NCBI RefSeq assembly: GCF_019175285.1
Contig: NC_056528.1
Location: 18,145,020 to 18,209,019 of the forward strand
From: Sceloporus undulatus
Taxonomy: Eukaryota; Chordata; Lepidosauria; Squamata; Phrynosomatidae
Length of the DNA: 64,000 nucleotides
Direction of reading: 5' to 3'
Under the pieces are notes generated by a model that was given only the letters and a program-made list of their open reading frames with translations, had not been told where the DNA came from and ran no database searches. Within the stretch, counting starts at the first letter, position 1. Each line of letters opens with the position of its first letter. Made by a program: the position numbers and the translations under genes. Below are positions 31,930-45,062 of this stretch, one piece after another.

Positions 31930-34900
31930 CATCTTGTGGAATGCTGTCCTCCATTTCCCCTCTCTCTGAGTCCCCTTGATCTAGACACTAGACTTCAAGG
32001 GAAGCATAGGCTAACCATCCTATACTGCCACAGACAGCAGAAGACTCTTCTTGTGTTGCAGTCTGCAGTTGTGCTTATCGCAGCAAGTTTCCTCCTTTGC
32101 TTAGGGATTGAGGAAGGGATGACCGGTCAGCAAAGACCAAGTGTTTGTACAGTACTTCATTGTAAGTAGTTATGTTATCTGGGAGTCGTGAGGTCCCAGG
32201 TTGGGGCAGGCTGAGGCAGAAGGCGAGGATATGAAGAAAGAAGTGGGTGGCAGATGGGTTAGAATTGGGAAGGGAAGAAGGCAGGGTTGTGAAGTGGAAG
32301 GGAATTACTATCATCCCAATCGAAGTGGATGAAAATGGGATGGAACTGAATCCTACAGGCTCAGAAAGAGGAGTAGTAGTAGTTAAGAATGTGAGTAGAT
32401 ACAATGAGGAGCAGGTTTCAGGGGAGGCGACCTAGCAACACTAGAAAGGATCTCAAGCTTCACATTTCCTCTCTCTCTCTCTTTTTAAACTAATGAAAGC
32501 TCTCCTTTGAGAGAAGCAGACTGGAAACATCAATAAAGCATGCTTACGTTAATATTTAGCAACAGAGGTTTCTCTGTCCCTCTTGTTGAGCCGTGGCTTG
32601 TATGGTTTGGATTATTTCCCCCCATCTTTACTTTCACGGTGACATGGCTCTTGGGCACTTTCTCGGGGAGCTGCCAGGAAAAAAAAGGTGGATAAACACT
32701 TCAGGCATCTGGAAAAGTCAGGCTAAGACTTATTTATAAGCTTAGGAAGCGATTTCTGAGCTGCCTTTCAAAATACGGTGCTGACTTTGAAACCTTCCTG
32801 AAGGTGTAGCTCAGTCTATTCTGCTTTGCTTGGAGGAAAGTGAGCGTTCCCATGCATGCGCCTTTGGCTCTTTCCTGGGCATTTGGCCAGGTTCTTGTTT
32901 TAAATACCTTTGTGAGAAGAGTTGGCCATGTAGTTCTCCCAAAGGAATTAAAACTTGATTTGGTTAAGGCTTTTTACACTCTGCGGATTAACACTTTTTT
33001 AAAGCGCTGTAATAAGAACCCCCTGAAAAAAGCATATTTGGAATGTATTCTTTTGAAGCCAGCTTGCTTTTTGCATCTATTGGGTCTCTCTCTCTCTCTC
33101 TCTCTTGCCATAAGAAATAATAACCAGGAACAAATAGCAAATCCTGTGTACCATTCGAACACCTCACTTGGAATACTGTTTGTAACTAGATTCAGAGGAA
33201 TAGCTGTCAAATGCAGTCAATATGGTGAAGTTAACATGGTGGTTGTCAAGATAAAGTTTGAGTACCAATTACTGGGTCATATTTGCTGGTCAATTCTTCC
33301 GTGGCTCAAGAAGTGCGGCTTTCACTTCCAAGTCAATCTGTGTTTCAAATAAGCAGAAACACTGCTGCTTGGGATGACAAATCTTGGGAGGCTTTGAGCA
33401 CCAGGACATGTCCGTGCCGCAAGGGATGTGAGTTTCTCTTCCTGACCTCATGCTGCATCTTTGTCCCTGGCTTTGTCCTTGGCTTCATATAAGCATCTTA
33501 ACTGTCTCTCTCTGGCCAACAGTTTTTGAAACAGAGGTGCACTGGCTTTCTTTGTTTTGGGGTAGTAAAAGCTCTGACCAACGAACTTTGAGCCGTTGTG
33601 CAAACAGCAGTAGAAGGCAGAGTGTTAGTTCCACAAAGCCTTGTCCAAATGGTTATGGGTTTTACGTGGCACCTGAAAATCAGGACTGGAGACAGCCTGC
33701 TGCATTTGCTCTTTTTGTGCCACCTCATGCACTACTGCAAGCCATCAAAAGAATGGTGAAGACTTGTTTTTGCAACAAGGCTGGACCTCTTCTGCTGTAT
33801 TGCGCCACTTTGGAGGAAGGCACCTGTATACTGGGTTTCTCTGCCTGTGTATCATCCCCTTCTTACTCAGAGACTAAGGTTTGTTTTGGCTCTCTGCTAA
33901 CAGCTGGCAAACAAAAGGCTAAAACAAATTGTAGGATTTTGCTCATGTTTAGGGCTGACAAGATGGCTGGAACCATCTTTTTGCCATTGGAAACTCATGT
34001 TTGGATGAAGGCTCAGAGAATGAATGATGGGAAGCTTTCACCATGGTTATACCTTTTGCATGCCAGCCCTTTGATTCTATGACCTGTCTAACTTGGGGTT
34101 CTGTATTTACCAGGCGAGGAATATTTTAACAAGAAGAGCACAAGATGAACATCTGCATAACGGGGGACAAATGGTGCCATTTCCAAATCGCTATTTGATG
34201 TTTCTAGGGCTCTCAGAAATGGTATTCCTGTTGAGTAAAACAGTCCAATTTTGTTCTTTCTTGGCAGTGAACAGACATCAGCATCCCGTTGCCAGGAGCT
34301 AAGACTAATGCTGTGTGGGTGCTCCAAGAGTCGTAGTGAACTGGACCAGGCTGAGAATCGGTGTATTCCTCAGCTGTCCACCCAGTTGCTAGAGACACAG
34401 CTCTTCTCTACCTCAAGTAGAAGAATCTCAAGGTACAATTACATCAGACTGCCAGGTAGGTTATTCTTTGCTGTGATATCAGTTATTGAATTGAATCTCA
34501 TTTTATGAGATACTTTTCTGCTGATCTGTACAGAAATGGCAGCTGGATTGTATAAGGAAGAGATTCAAAGTACAAAAAGGATAACAGCAGTTGTCTGACT
34601 TAAAGTAGATAACCAATAGTGTGGAGCAGGGTTTAAAAGTGGGGCAGATCCCAGAGAAACAGTAAGAACAGTTCCTAAGAATTGGTATGATATGATGTGG
34701 CTTACTTGAAATACCTTTGGATTACATTTCACAGGTGTATTTGACAGTTAACTTTCTTAAAAGCCATTACTTTGTCTCTAGGAAAAAAAGGGGTACTGAA
34801 TGATGCCAACTGCATTAGCCAGTCCTATCCCATCTTTATAGACAACGGCATCCAAAGTAGTCTTGCTTCTGATAATACTTCTTTGGGCTCTGTTGTCTGT

Positions 34901-37140
34901 TCCATACTTATACCTCTTGTCAATAGGATGGGAAGAGCCTTATAATAATCGCTGCAATGTACAAGAAGGCTTGCAGTCCTCCACTTGAGTGATTCTTGTA
35001 ACTTTTAAGGACAGAGGCAGTAAAATCTTGGCACAACTCCTTCAAGTGGGAGTGACTCAAACATTGGACCAGCAGTGATAGAGCAATATAGACCTGGAAA
35101 AGGAGCTGCACAGTGATAGGTACGTGCCGGGCATGTACCATTCAATGTACCATTAACTTGATATTTTCCTTTGTCATTTGCCTGTGCAAGGATTGAAACT
35201 TCAGTTTGAGGCTTGATAAAAGTGAAAACATTAGGTACTTACGCTAGAATATTCTGTGGAATTATTTTGGTGTCCACGACTGAGGCGGTATGTATGTTTA
35301 CACAGGTAGTAATTATTCTGTGTCATATACAATCATCATCAGTGTATTATGGAAGGAGGCTACCTTTGCTCTAACTAGTTGTACTAATTCTCTTTACCAC
35401 CTCCATTGACCTCTCCACTGACGTTTTATTTATATCCCACATTTCCTCAAGCAGCACATCATGAATTAAAAGAAGATACAGCTAAAATTTTAAGTTTTAA
35501 CAATGAAGTGTAATTTTAAAAAAAACAGTTAAATGAACTACCATGTGAAAACTAAGCACTGACTTAAAGCATAATGGACCCAGGGGTGGGGGAGGAAGCA
35601 GTTCTTATTGAAAGACCCTTCTGTAACAGCCCAAAGCATGTTCAGATTGAAAGGTCTGCCAGCAGAAGAAAATGAGAGAATCTGTTATTCTCATTGACCC
35701 TATTCATATTGGCTTAGAGGAGGAGAGATAAGGAAATTGAAGCAATTTAGAAGTTAATAATTACACTATAGATATACACAGATTTGGATGCAGCCTGTCA
35801 GTGCTTTTGGAAGCTACTTTGTAGAAACTTTGATCTGCTGAAGAACTGTTGTGTGGGAGGAAAGCTGGTCCATGGCCAGGTCTGCATAGGGATATTGACC
35901 TGTTAGGAATAGGGGCAGGACTGGAGGAATCACACATTTCCGCTAACTTACATTGGCACAGGTACTGCAGCATTAAGAAAGCTATACCTTTTGTTTTACC
36001 TGTGTTCTTGTTCTCATTCAATGGTTTCATCTATCCTAGTACTTGGGGAATCAAGAAAGTGTGACTGGTCTTACTGAAAAATTTTCATCTTGACCTGAAC
36101 TTGTGTTATTTCTGAAGCATAGCATAAAGTCAAGGAAAAATCTCTTGTTCCTCTCTCTATCTCTAGGTTTATAAGAGGGGAGAGCGCAGGGGGATGTATT
36201 TCCTGCTACCCAACTAGCTAGAACTGAAACAAGACAGAGACTTGTTCTTCCTCTTTGCCCAACAATTGCTTTAATCTCTTGACCACAGAATAAACCCATA
36301 CACTTCTCCACCTTGGAGTTAGAAAAGAGATTTGCAGGTGAATTTACTTCCCCTCTGCTTACTTATGCTTATGAACACTTAAAGTGTCTGGAACCTGCTG
36401 GCAAATTTGCATGCCTCTATCAGAGAGGAGAAGATACTCAAAGTGGTGCTTAGGCTGGCTATGAAGCAAACAGGCATCTTGACATATCTCTGCTTCCTAA
36501 TTCCACCTGGTACAACGGCATGATAAACCCAGATTTCAGAAGACTTGGGGCTTCAACAGTGGTGAGGCTACTCCCTTCTCCTCCTTAGTGCTAAGTTCGG
36601 AGCATATAGATAGGCTGATATAGATCATATCACCACGGTGAGCAAAATTATTGTATCTTGTCGGTAGTCAACTCTACTTGGCAGTCTCCCAAGATCTCAG
36701 AATTTATTGCCTGATGTTCTTTATCCCACTTTTTCTCTAAAATCGGGATTCAAAGCGGCTCACAAGTTCAAAGAAAAGTGAGCATTAAAATAGAATGAAA
36801 ATATTACAGTATTAAAACATGTAGTGGCAGTGTCTCAAGGAAGCACTGAAAACACGATGACCCCTTACAGCACTTCATGGTTTGAAATGCTGGAGAGGTT
36901 AGCTGCGTTTCCTTTGGGTAGTGCTTATACCGCTAAGTCCTTTTAAAACTTTGCATTGCTGTGGTATCTTTTTCCTCCATCTACTTTTGCTCCACCTTAC
37001 CTACCAAACAGAGAAAAGGCAGGGGTTCATTGAAGAAGGTATAGGAGGGAGCAGCCCTGAGAAGTTTCTCTTACAAGGCTGAAGTCAGCAAAAGTACATC
37101 TCATCCTTGTGACTCGTACAATTGCAGCCAATTTTCTCCT
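31930..37140. other. SLC31A1 intron 1, first third: no gene recognised
   Basis: Contains (CT)n near 32471-32482 and 33088-33106 and scattered LINE-like scraps (about 35425-35480 and 36700-36780). A 211-codon open stretch at 33450-34082 shows no recognisable protein. Otherwise I see nothing. Confidence 0.4.
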
Positions 37141-37146
37141 GACTGT

Positions 37147-37382
37147 GGCCTGTGTTACAGACTGCCAAAATAAAGCTGCTTTGGGTCTCTTTGGAGGTAT
37201 GCTGTTTAAATGATGCATGCATCCTAAGAATCCGGAAGCTGCACCAAAAGCTGCACTCCGGTGCTTAGGAATGGAGAGTGGCTTTGGCGTGACTTCCGGA
37301 CTCTTAAGACCCATGCATCATTTAAATAGCATACCTCCAAAGAGACCCAAAGCAGCTTTATTTTGGCAGTCGGTAACAGGCC
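37147..37382. mobile_element. Foldback MITE, family A, copy 2
   Basis: Left 'ggcctgtgttacagactgcc', 'aggtatgctgtttaaatgat', 'gcatgcatcctaag'; right mirror 'gcatcatttaaatagcatac' and 'ggcagtcggtaacaggcc'. About 236 bp, no open frame. Ends in GGCC like copies 1 and 3. Confidence 0.75.
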
Positions 37383-37480
37383 TGTGGGATTCTGCCATCA
37401 CAGGGCTACAGAATCATGTTATGTCGATATTGATAGATCTTTAGGGTCTGTTTCTGTTTGCTTTTCTAAATATAAATTCT

Positions 37481-37847
37481 GGCGGGTTATAGACCGCCAT
37501 TTCGGATGTCCTCAGGACGTCCCATTTTAAAAAAGGGGGCGTCTCTTCTAGACACCCCTTTCCCTATCACAGACTCAGTCCGTGACAAATGGCGGTGGCC
37601 ATTCCACACGGCCGCCGCCATTTTTACGTCTTGGATGCATAGCATCCAGACGAGGCGCGGCAGTTATGACGTCGCGAGTACGCCATGGGCGCCTCGCGAC
37701 GTCATAATGGCGCTGCAGGAAGAAGCTCCATTTTGGAGCTTCTTTTTTGCTCTGCGAGGGAGTCGCATGGTTTGTATGCTACGACTCCCTCGCGGAACAA
37801 AGAGCAGCGCCGGCAGACCGCTGCAAAGCGGTGGTCTGTAAAACGCC
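37481..37847. mobile_element. CpG-rich MITE built of nested hairpins
   Basis: Terminal inverted repeats are 'ggcgggttatagaccgcc' (37481-37498) and, reverse complemented, 'ggcgttttacagaccacc' (ending 37847). Inside are perfect inverted repeats: 37664-37678 with 37693-37707 (15 bp), 37721-37730 with 37734-37743 (10 bp), 37754-37765 with 37782-37793 (12 bp) and 37632-37638 with 37642-37648 (7 bp). It is strongly GC/CpG-rich in an AT-rich neighbourhood and codes for nothing recognisable. The ATAGACCGCC block resembles the subterminal ACAGACTGCC of family A. Confidence 0.7.
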
Positions 37848-38764
37848 ATAATTTTAAATGTGAAACTTCCAATAAGAATCTCATGAACAAACATTGGACT
37901 GTGCTATATACTTTCTTTAAACCCTCTATTAGACCTTAAATATCCTTTTTTCAAAATGTGCAGCTTGCTGGTATTTGAATGCAGGGTGGGGGCAGTTATT
38001 GGATGCTCAGCGGCTTCTCATCCAAGCTTTATATGGTGGTATGAAGTTACCTTGCTACTGTCTTCTTTTACTCTTTGAATATGGCTTTGTACGTCATCCT
38101 CACCCTTTGTCTTCCTTGCGTTTGTGATTTTTCTGTAAACTGCCAAAAGACACCATCATTTGTTTTGTGGCCATTCACCCAGTTTTTGGTGGCAGGTGTG
38201 GTTCTGCATAGAAAAAAGGTCAGGAGGAGGAACCTGTCAGATACTGCTCCAGTTTCTTGGCACCAACATGCTTTTCAAGTGATGAAATTACATTAAAGGC
38301 TCTAATCTGTTGGCCCATCTGCCTTGCCAAGACAAAGCTGGATACTGCTCCAGAGTTCAAAGTCACACAATAGTTTGCTATAGCAAAAAAAAAAAAAGGG
38401 ACTATCTTCTTGCTACTAGCCAGAACACGTCTGTGTTTTACTTTTAAAATAACCCATAAATATAGACATTTAAACTGAATTATGAAGAGTTCCTTCAAAA
38501 AAGTAGAGAGTCAAAATCTTTCCTTGCAGGTGTTAGCTGTGACGATGTTTAAAATGTATATGTTGAGTTTAAAATGTATTGTTTGCTCTTTCAGTGTTTA
38601 AAGCACTTTGCATATGTGATGCTGAGGTTGAGAATTAGTGGCTTGCATAAAAACACATTGCCATGCATTCCTTGAAGCAAGAGTTTCAGTTGCGGATGAA
38701 ACAACTCCCTACGTCACTTTGGAATAGCGGTATATAAATAAAAAACAAATTATATTGAGATGTA

Positions 38765-38998
38765 CATCCAAGTCGCACCTATGGGAGAAGAGCTTCTCCT
38801 GAAGACCTTGGTGCTCCAACTGGCTCATGTAAAGGAGACATGGTCTTTCAAATCTCTTGAACCCAAGCCCTATGGGGCTTTATAAGTCAGTGCCAGCACA
38901 CTGAATCTTGGCTAGAAACAGAGTGGCACTCATTTAGAGCTGTTCCAACAAAGCTCCCAGTGTCCAGTTAACAATCTGTGGGTCAATTGAACTTTCTG
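38765..38998. repeat. LINE-like interspersed repeat, second partial copy
   Basis: 'cccaagccctatggggcttt', 'ataagtcagtgccagcacac', 'tgaatcttggctagaaacag' and 'agtggcactcatttagagct' match the middle of the family at 8345-8840. Confidence 0.45.
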
Positions 38999-39029
38999 AG
39001 TATTTTTGAAAGGCTGCTTTGCATAGAAC

Positions 39030-39236
39030 CTAGATCAGTGATGTTGAACCTTTTGCAGAGTGAGTGCCCAAACTGCAACCCAAACCCCACTTATTTTATT
39101 GCAAAGTGCCACATCCCTGTGGCTTTCTAATAATGAACTCTGGCAAACTGTGCTGGGGTGACAGCATGCATGCCCACAGAGAAGGCTCTGAGTGCCACCT
39201 CTGGCATGCGTGCCATAGGTTTGCCACCACTGACCT
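39030..39236. mobile_element. hAT-like MITE, copy 1
   Basis: Ends 'agtgatgttgaacctttt' and 'cataggtttgccaccact' are inverted. Between them are 'gagtgcccaaactgcaaccc' and 'ctgagtgccacctctggcat'. Second copy at 49818-50018. The CAGTG-type end suggests hAT, by inference. Confidence 0.65.
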
Positions 39237-40504
39237 AGATCCCTAGAGGAGACGGTAAAAATGAAATAGGTTTAAGTCATCAGCTTGGGGTCATTTGGAG
39301 TGGGGCAGGACAGATGGGATAGCTCTTGACGGCAAGGCACTCAGGAGCCAGAATGCAATTGCCTTCTGATTGATGAGAGTCCAGCACTATGGCTGAAAAA
39401 CCTGGCACTGGAGAGAAGGTGGGTCTTGGTTTGCCCAATGAGCAGCCAATGGTTATCCTTCTATTACTGAATCCAGAACTGAAATGGTTCCTATTTTCCC
39501 ATGGTGTTTCAGAGACGCTTGGTGAATCCTCCCTCTAAACAGGTTTAACTTCTTCCCAGGGGACTAGGTATAGGTTATGAATGTCAGCCTAGGTGTTGCC
39601 AGATATTTACTGGCAGCCTGTTGCAACAAGATCAAATATTATGGCAGTATTTCCTTTATGACAATGCTCCAAAGGTTACAGGTGGGGGGGGGCGCTCAGG
39701 GAGGTGGAGGTTGATTATCCAGAAAGCCTTGTGAAATACAACCTCATAGTACCTAATCTTTGCCAGCTTGCAAACAACATTATTGAGTTTGCAGAGCCTG
39801 TGGGGTTTCAGGAAGTAAAATGGCTGGTGAGGGTGGTCCAGGTGCCCTTCTGCTTTGTAAAATACATCTTATCTGGATATGATCTGTGCCCTGACATACG
39901 GTGCTCCACTCTCAACTCTCCCCATGTTCACCTAGGAAAGAGCAATGGCCTTTTGCTGGACTAAAAAGGGTTTTAATCCCTTGTCACTTTACACCTAATA
40001 GTGTGGTTGATGTAGGTGTAATGCTTGTCTGGCCCAGCCTCACCTTTTGCATAGGACACAAACTTTTTTTGGTGCAGAATATTTTGACTTGAATATCTCC
40101 TGGTTTCAAAAAATAGGTCTTTGTGGCTTTGAGGAAGGAAAGATATTCTTCCCTGAAAAAACCTCTGCTGTTTAGTTTCCAGATGGGAAGTATGACTACC
40201 CTAGCCTGCCTTGTATAAATTTCTCAGCTCCAAAAAAAAGGCAATGCTAAATTGCCACAGCCTTCCTTGTTTGATGATTGTATGCCACAGCTCTGTCGCT
40301 TTCAACATTATCAGCTCAGATGAAACAGCATCTGCAATGTGAGTTTTTGTTCTCCAGTTTGAAAAGAACACAATATAGTGGTCACTCCACATTCTCTGGG
40401 GTTAGGGTTGAAGGACCCTCATGAATGTGGCAAAAACGCAAATAAAGAAACACTATTCTTTTTACCTAAGAGAACACTGCTGTCTAGGGAAAGAAGGCCT
40501 ATTG

Positions 40505-40702
40505 GAATCATAGAATCCTAGAGTTGGAAGACACCCCAAGGGTCATCCAATCCATACCCCTGCCATCCACAATCAAAGCACTCCCTACAAATGGTCATCC
40601 AGCCTCTGTTTAAAAACCTCCAAAGAAGGAGACTCCATTATACTCCAAGGCAGTGTCTTAAACAACTCTTGCTGTCAATAAGTTCTTCCTAATGCCTAAG
40701 TC
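40505..40702 (-). repeat. CR1 LINE 3' end (reverse orientation)
   Basis: 'aatcatagaatcctagagtt', 'ggaagacaccccaagggtca', 'catccagcctctgtttaaaa' and 'aataagttcttcctaatgc' are the reverse complement of the CR1 3' end. Confidence 0.8.
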
Positions 40703-43257
40703 GAAGTACTAATTTATCCACTGGGCTGGAAAGTGGGAGTTGTCTGCTAATTGTAGCTCTAAAAACAAAGTATGCAGACCTGTTGCCTTGCCCAAAATGT
40801 GGGGGTGGCTCATACTAGTATCAAGATATATTTGTTCTTAAATTTCAGGGCTGTTCGTCACATCGTCGGGAATTGTGGCAATATATGGGACACATGGCAG
40901 GGAATCTTTGGGAGCAGGGAAGGTGTTGCTATCATTTCCTATGATGTACTTTCTGGAGTTATCTATTTGGACTGCTTTTTGGTGGAGCACTGAACCCGGC
41001 GGATTATAGTTCAAGCTTCTAGGGAGATAGAAGCTCTCCCAAAGGAGTAGATGAGAGGATATTGTCAGCATTGACTCTAAGCTGACTGTGCGTTAAAGAG
41101 ATAGTGGAAGCCCACCTTCTGCCAGCTCATGGGCTTCTACACTGGGATACTTGAAGAGTACAAGCAGCATTCTCCAGGTATGCTAAAAGTAGCAGACTTG
41201 TCAAGTGTGAAGCTGTAGTGTGAGAGATTTGCGGAAGAGACTGTCATATTTCTCATGACTATAAGCATGCAGGTACAGGATCCTAATAGCAGTAGATGCT
41301 ATTATTTGAAGCTCAGAGACATTGCATTGGCAGGATAAGCTGCACAACCTGTCCTTCAAATGATTTCAAAACAGATAGATGTAAATAGCTATCAGTATAG
41401 ACTCTTTGCGTTGGTAGTAATAATAATAGTTGTCGTGATGTTGTTCCCCCCCAAATTTCTGCCATTCTCTTCCATAATGTAAACTATGTTAAGGTGGAAC
41501 ATACCACAACAGACAGACTGGATTGTAAGTTTTCTCTCTCTCCCTGGGTTTTCTTTTTTAAAGGCGTGTGGTTTGAGTAACTAGGACACATGAATTGTGT
41601 TCCTGAATTTATTAAAACAACTGTGAGGACTTCTTGCTTAGGAATTGTAATCATGCCAGTTGAGAGCAGACTCGGTAATTGCTATTTCTATTCAGATCCC
41701 TCCTTTTGCTACAATGCAGAGGTGCAAAGCTTGAGATCTTGAGCAGCCGAGTTGGGGGTGTTTACTTTGGCGAGGAAGCAATTCCAGCTGGCAGAGACTA
41801 TCAGGAAATTGCATTAACTGAGAGCAGCATTCTAGTCTCATGATACTGAGCATAGTGTGCCTATTGCAACTAGCAGGGCTAGAGTGAATGAACGGCTCTG
41901 GGCTGCCTCCTCTTTTTGGAGTCTACAGAAGTTGGGCCTGAAAAGATCTTGGATAGAGGTAAGAATCTGTTAACAACATAATTGAGGCTCAGCTGAAGAA
42001 GACTTGATGTTGGCTCTTCTATATGCAAATGCTGGGTCGTCCCCCCCCCCCCCCAATCCATACCCAGAGCATTGGGGAAGTTATTTTTTTGGAGTGTATC
42101 TTGTACAGTTCCCATGTCAGGAAGTCCCAAAAAAGTAACTTTTCCAAGCAGTGTACTGTGCCAGTGAAAGCAAAATGGTTCCAGTTTACCATAGAGGGAA
42201 AGAGATTGAGAGTGAGCAGGAGATCATGCAGACACCCAGAGGCTATCCAGTATCTGTTTGAAGTCCGATTGTGTAATTTCTTCAGCTGCGTGTGTTTGTG
42301 TGTGTGTATTTTGTGTGTATGTTTTGGATTCTGGATCAGAGTTCTCTCAGGGCTGAAAGGCTAGTTGTTATCTGGGTAACACTCTGTGTTTAGCTGAAGT
42401 TGTAGTAAGGTGGAACTTCCTGCTTTCCAAACTATTTTTGTGTTTGCAAGGCTGCTATTTTTCCAAACCGGAGGCCTCAAAACCCAAATTCCAAGTAAAG
42501 GGGTTGAATAACCCAGACACACTAGACTAGAAATCCAAGAGGTGCTTTGAGGGAGAGGAGTCTTTTGTTCTCTGAAAAGTGCCAAAGACAACAATTAGAA
42601 TGTATTTTTAAAAATCCCCCGGTGTGAAAGGCCACACCGTCCCTATTTGTTCTCATCTTAAATGCTGGAAAGAAGAAACCCTTCTGGTTTGTGCCTCTTC
42701 AAACAGGTGTATGTCTTGGGAGAGGGATGTTTCCTGCTGCTATAATCTTCTCATGTGTGCAGTTCTGATTAACGGGGCTTTTTGCTTTTTAATTAAGGTG
42801 CGTTTTGAAATAAAGCTGGTTTGACCACTGAAAGTTGTCATGCTGGGTTTTGTTTCATGTCTGTCTTTAATGTCTGCACATTGGCTGGGATCCCAAAGAC
42901 CTACTTAGAACCACCCAAGGGTTTCCGAACACTCAGCTAGACTCTTCCTTTGAACAACTGGCTTGCGTGCTTTGCTTCAAAACTGCCTTTGAACCTCTAT
43001 TCGGTTTTTAGAGTAGTGTTACTTTGGAGGAAGATGTGCTCCCATGTTCTAAACAAAATAAACATACTTTAATGTTTCATGGTCTCCTTCCCCCAATTTT
43101 TTCTCATCTTGCTGGTTACATCTTGCTGGAGATTTGATTATTTTCCCAGTTTGTCTGTTGACCGACAAAGCAGACTACTAAATGAAGAGCCAAGAATCAC
43201 TGAATCTGCAAGAGAACAAGGAAGAACAGTGAGGCTGGGCAAGTATAAAAGACTGTT
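40703..43257. other. SLC31A1 intron 1, middle: no gene recognised
   Basis: Holds a poly-C run near 42041-42055 and a (TG)n stretch near 42290-42320. No exon, RNA gene or clear mobile element seen otherwise. Confidence 0.4.
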
Positions 43258-43490
43258 GGCTTGAACAGACAGGCCAAAAAAAGCAACTTTGGGTCACTTT
43301 GGAGATATGCTGTTTAAATGATGCATGCATCCTAAGAGGCCGGAAGCCACGCCAAAGCCATGCTCTGGTCCTAAGGACTGGAGCACAGCTTTGGCACAGT
43401 TTCTGGCCTCTTAGGACATGTGTGCCATTTAAAGAGCATACCTCCAAAGTGACCCGAAGCAGCTTAATTTTGGCCTGTCTGTCCAGGCCC
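43258..43490. mobile_element. Foldback MITE, family A, copy 3
   Basis: Left 'ttgaacagacaggccaaaa', 'tgctgtttaaatgatgcatg'; right 'ccatttaaagagcatacctc', 'ggcctgtctgtccaggcc'. About 233 bp. Arms match each other and copies 1 and 2. Confidence 0.75.
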
Positions 43491-44694
43491 CGTGTCAGAA
43501 GGATCTTCTTTGCTGGAAGTTTTGTTAATTGAGGTTTGCCAGGGCTTTTCACAATCTTTCAGCCTGAATGGGGAGACTTTAGGCATTTAAACCTATGGAA
43601 AAAAGTGCTCTTTCACTGGGCCAGACTTGAACCATATAATTATGGACAGACAGCATCTCTTTAGTATGCATACAGATGTGTGTAGGGCTGGTTGGGAGGT
43701 TGCCTAGGGAGCCCATTCAGCTCTTGATCTTCACGCCTATTCATCATTTATGAAATGCATGGGGCAGACTGAGTGGCAGGAGAGCCGACAACTCTTTCCA
43801 AAAGTCCTGAGGTTCAGCTTCTAGGTTCTAGCTCTGCGGGAAATCTTCCCTATCACCAGACAATGGTGGGTTTTCAAACAGAGCCACCCTGGCTTCCTGT
43901 CAAGAATGGCATACTTTGCTTTGCATCTGCTCATCTCTCCCTCACAAGAAACTCCTTTCACAAAGGCTGAAAATACATTTTATGGTAGCAATAAACCGCT
44001 TTGTTAAAAAAAAAAGGTATTTTCCAAAGCAGCACTGCTGGGTCAGAAGCCATCATCCTTTCATTTCAGTTTCTCCTCTGTGCTTGAATGATTGCTTGTT
44101 CACATGTAGTAAAAGCTTTCACCCTGGAAGGGTTCACTCTTTCAGGGAACTTTTATTTAATGCATCTCTTGCGTGAGCGATGAGGTGGTTAAAGCCCCTT
44201 GAAAAGATTGCACCAGCATGTTTGAACCTGCTTTCATTTGTTCCATTTTCACTTCATTTAGCTTTCTTGCTGAGTTTTCCCACTCAAAGAAAAGATGGTG
44301 CCTCCCCATCCATCATTAATGGCGTCTTATGGCATTTTTTACTGGGAAAAGAATATATTTGACTATTACAAAAGTGCCAAGGGCTTATTTGCTTTGATTA
44401 TATGTAGAAAACTTTGCTTGGTTTGCTAATTTTTTACTACCTTAATGGAAGTGTTCTAATTATATTCATTGTTCGGAAGGCTATGTCAGACTGAGATCAC
44501 CAAGTAAATCGTCAGAAACCCCCCCCCCCTTTTTATATATTGCAGTGGGGTAAGTGTACGCTTTCTCAAATCTACTTACCCAATAGCTAGGGCAAGTACC
44601 CCTGGCAACCAAAACACCCAGCATACACATGCCCCAGTCAGCATACATATGGCTAAGTTCTCAATAAATCTCATAACATAGAGGTGGGCCTTTA

Positions 44695-44815
44695 TGGTTC
44701 TCCAGCTGTTGTTGAACTGCTGCTCCTATGATCTTGCACCATCGTGCTGATTAGGCTTATTGGAAGTTGGAAAGCGGCAACATCTGGAAGGCCAACATTC
44801 CCCATCCCTGGAATA
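44695..44815. repeat. Short foldback repeat (complete copy)
   Basis: 'gttctccagctgttgttgaa' and 'catctggaaggccaacattc' frame 'ctcctatgatcttgcaccat'. Intron 1 of SLC31A1. Confidence 0.5.
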
Positions 44816-44954
44816 GCATAAGAACATGAAGGCTGTTGCTAAATAAAAGGCCATATAGTATTTTGCACTACCAATGGTCAAACAGATGCCTCTGGGAAGC
44901 TCACAAACAGGGCATGAGTATAAAAGCATACTCCCATGTATGGCTGTGATTTGT

Positions 44955-45062
44955 TGTTCTTATTTGCTGTCCACTTTGACTTGTGGCAGCTTTATGAATG
45001 AGAGACCTCTGATCATCAGCTTCTCAGTTCAGCAGATGTGACCATGTCATGCTCCCTAGTAC
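44955..45062 (+). repeat. Dispersed repeat fragment
   Basis: 'tttgacttgtggcagcttta', 'tgaatgagagacctctga' match the start of the repeat at 45808-45935. Family uncertain. Confidence 0.35.

Noticed and set aside
33450-34082. Open stretch of 211 codons on the plus strand
   Set aside because: No recognisable domain, odd composition, no conserved neighbourhood, and it lies in the probable first intron of SLC31A1. Chance is more likely without transcript or homology support.
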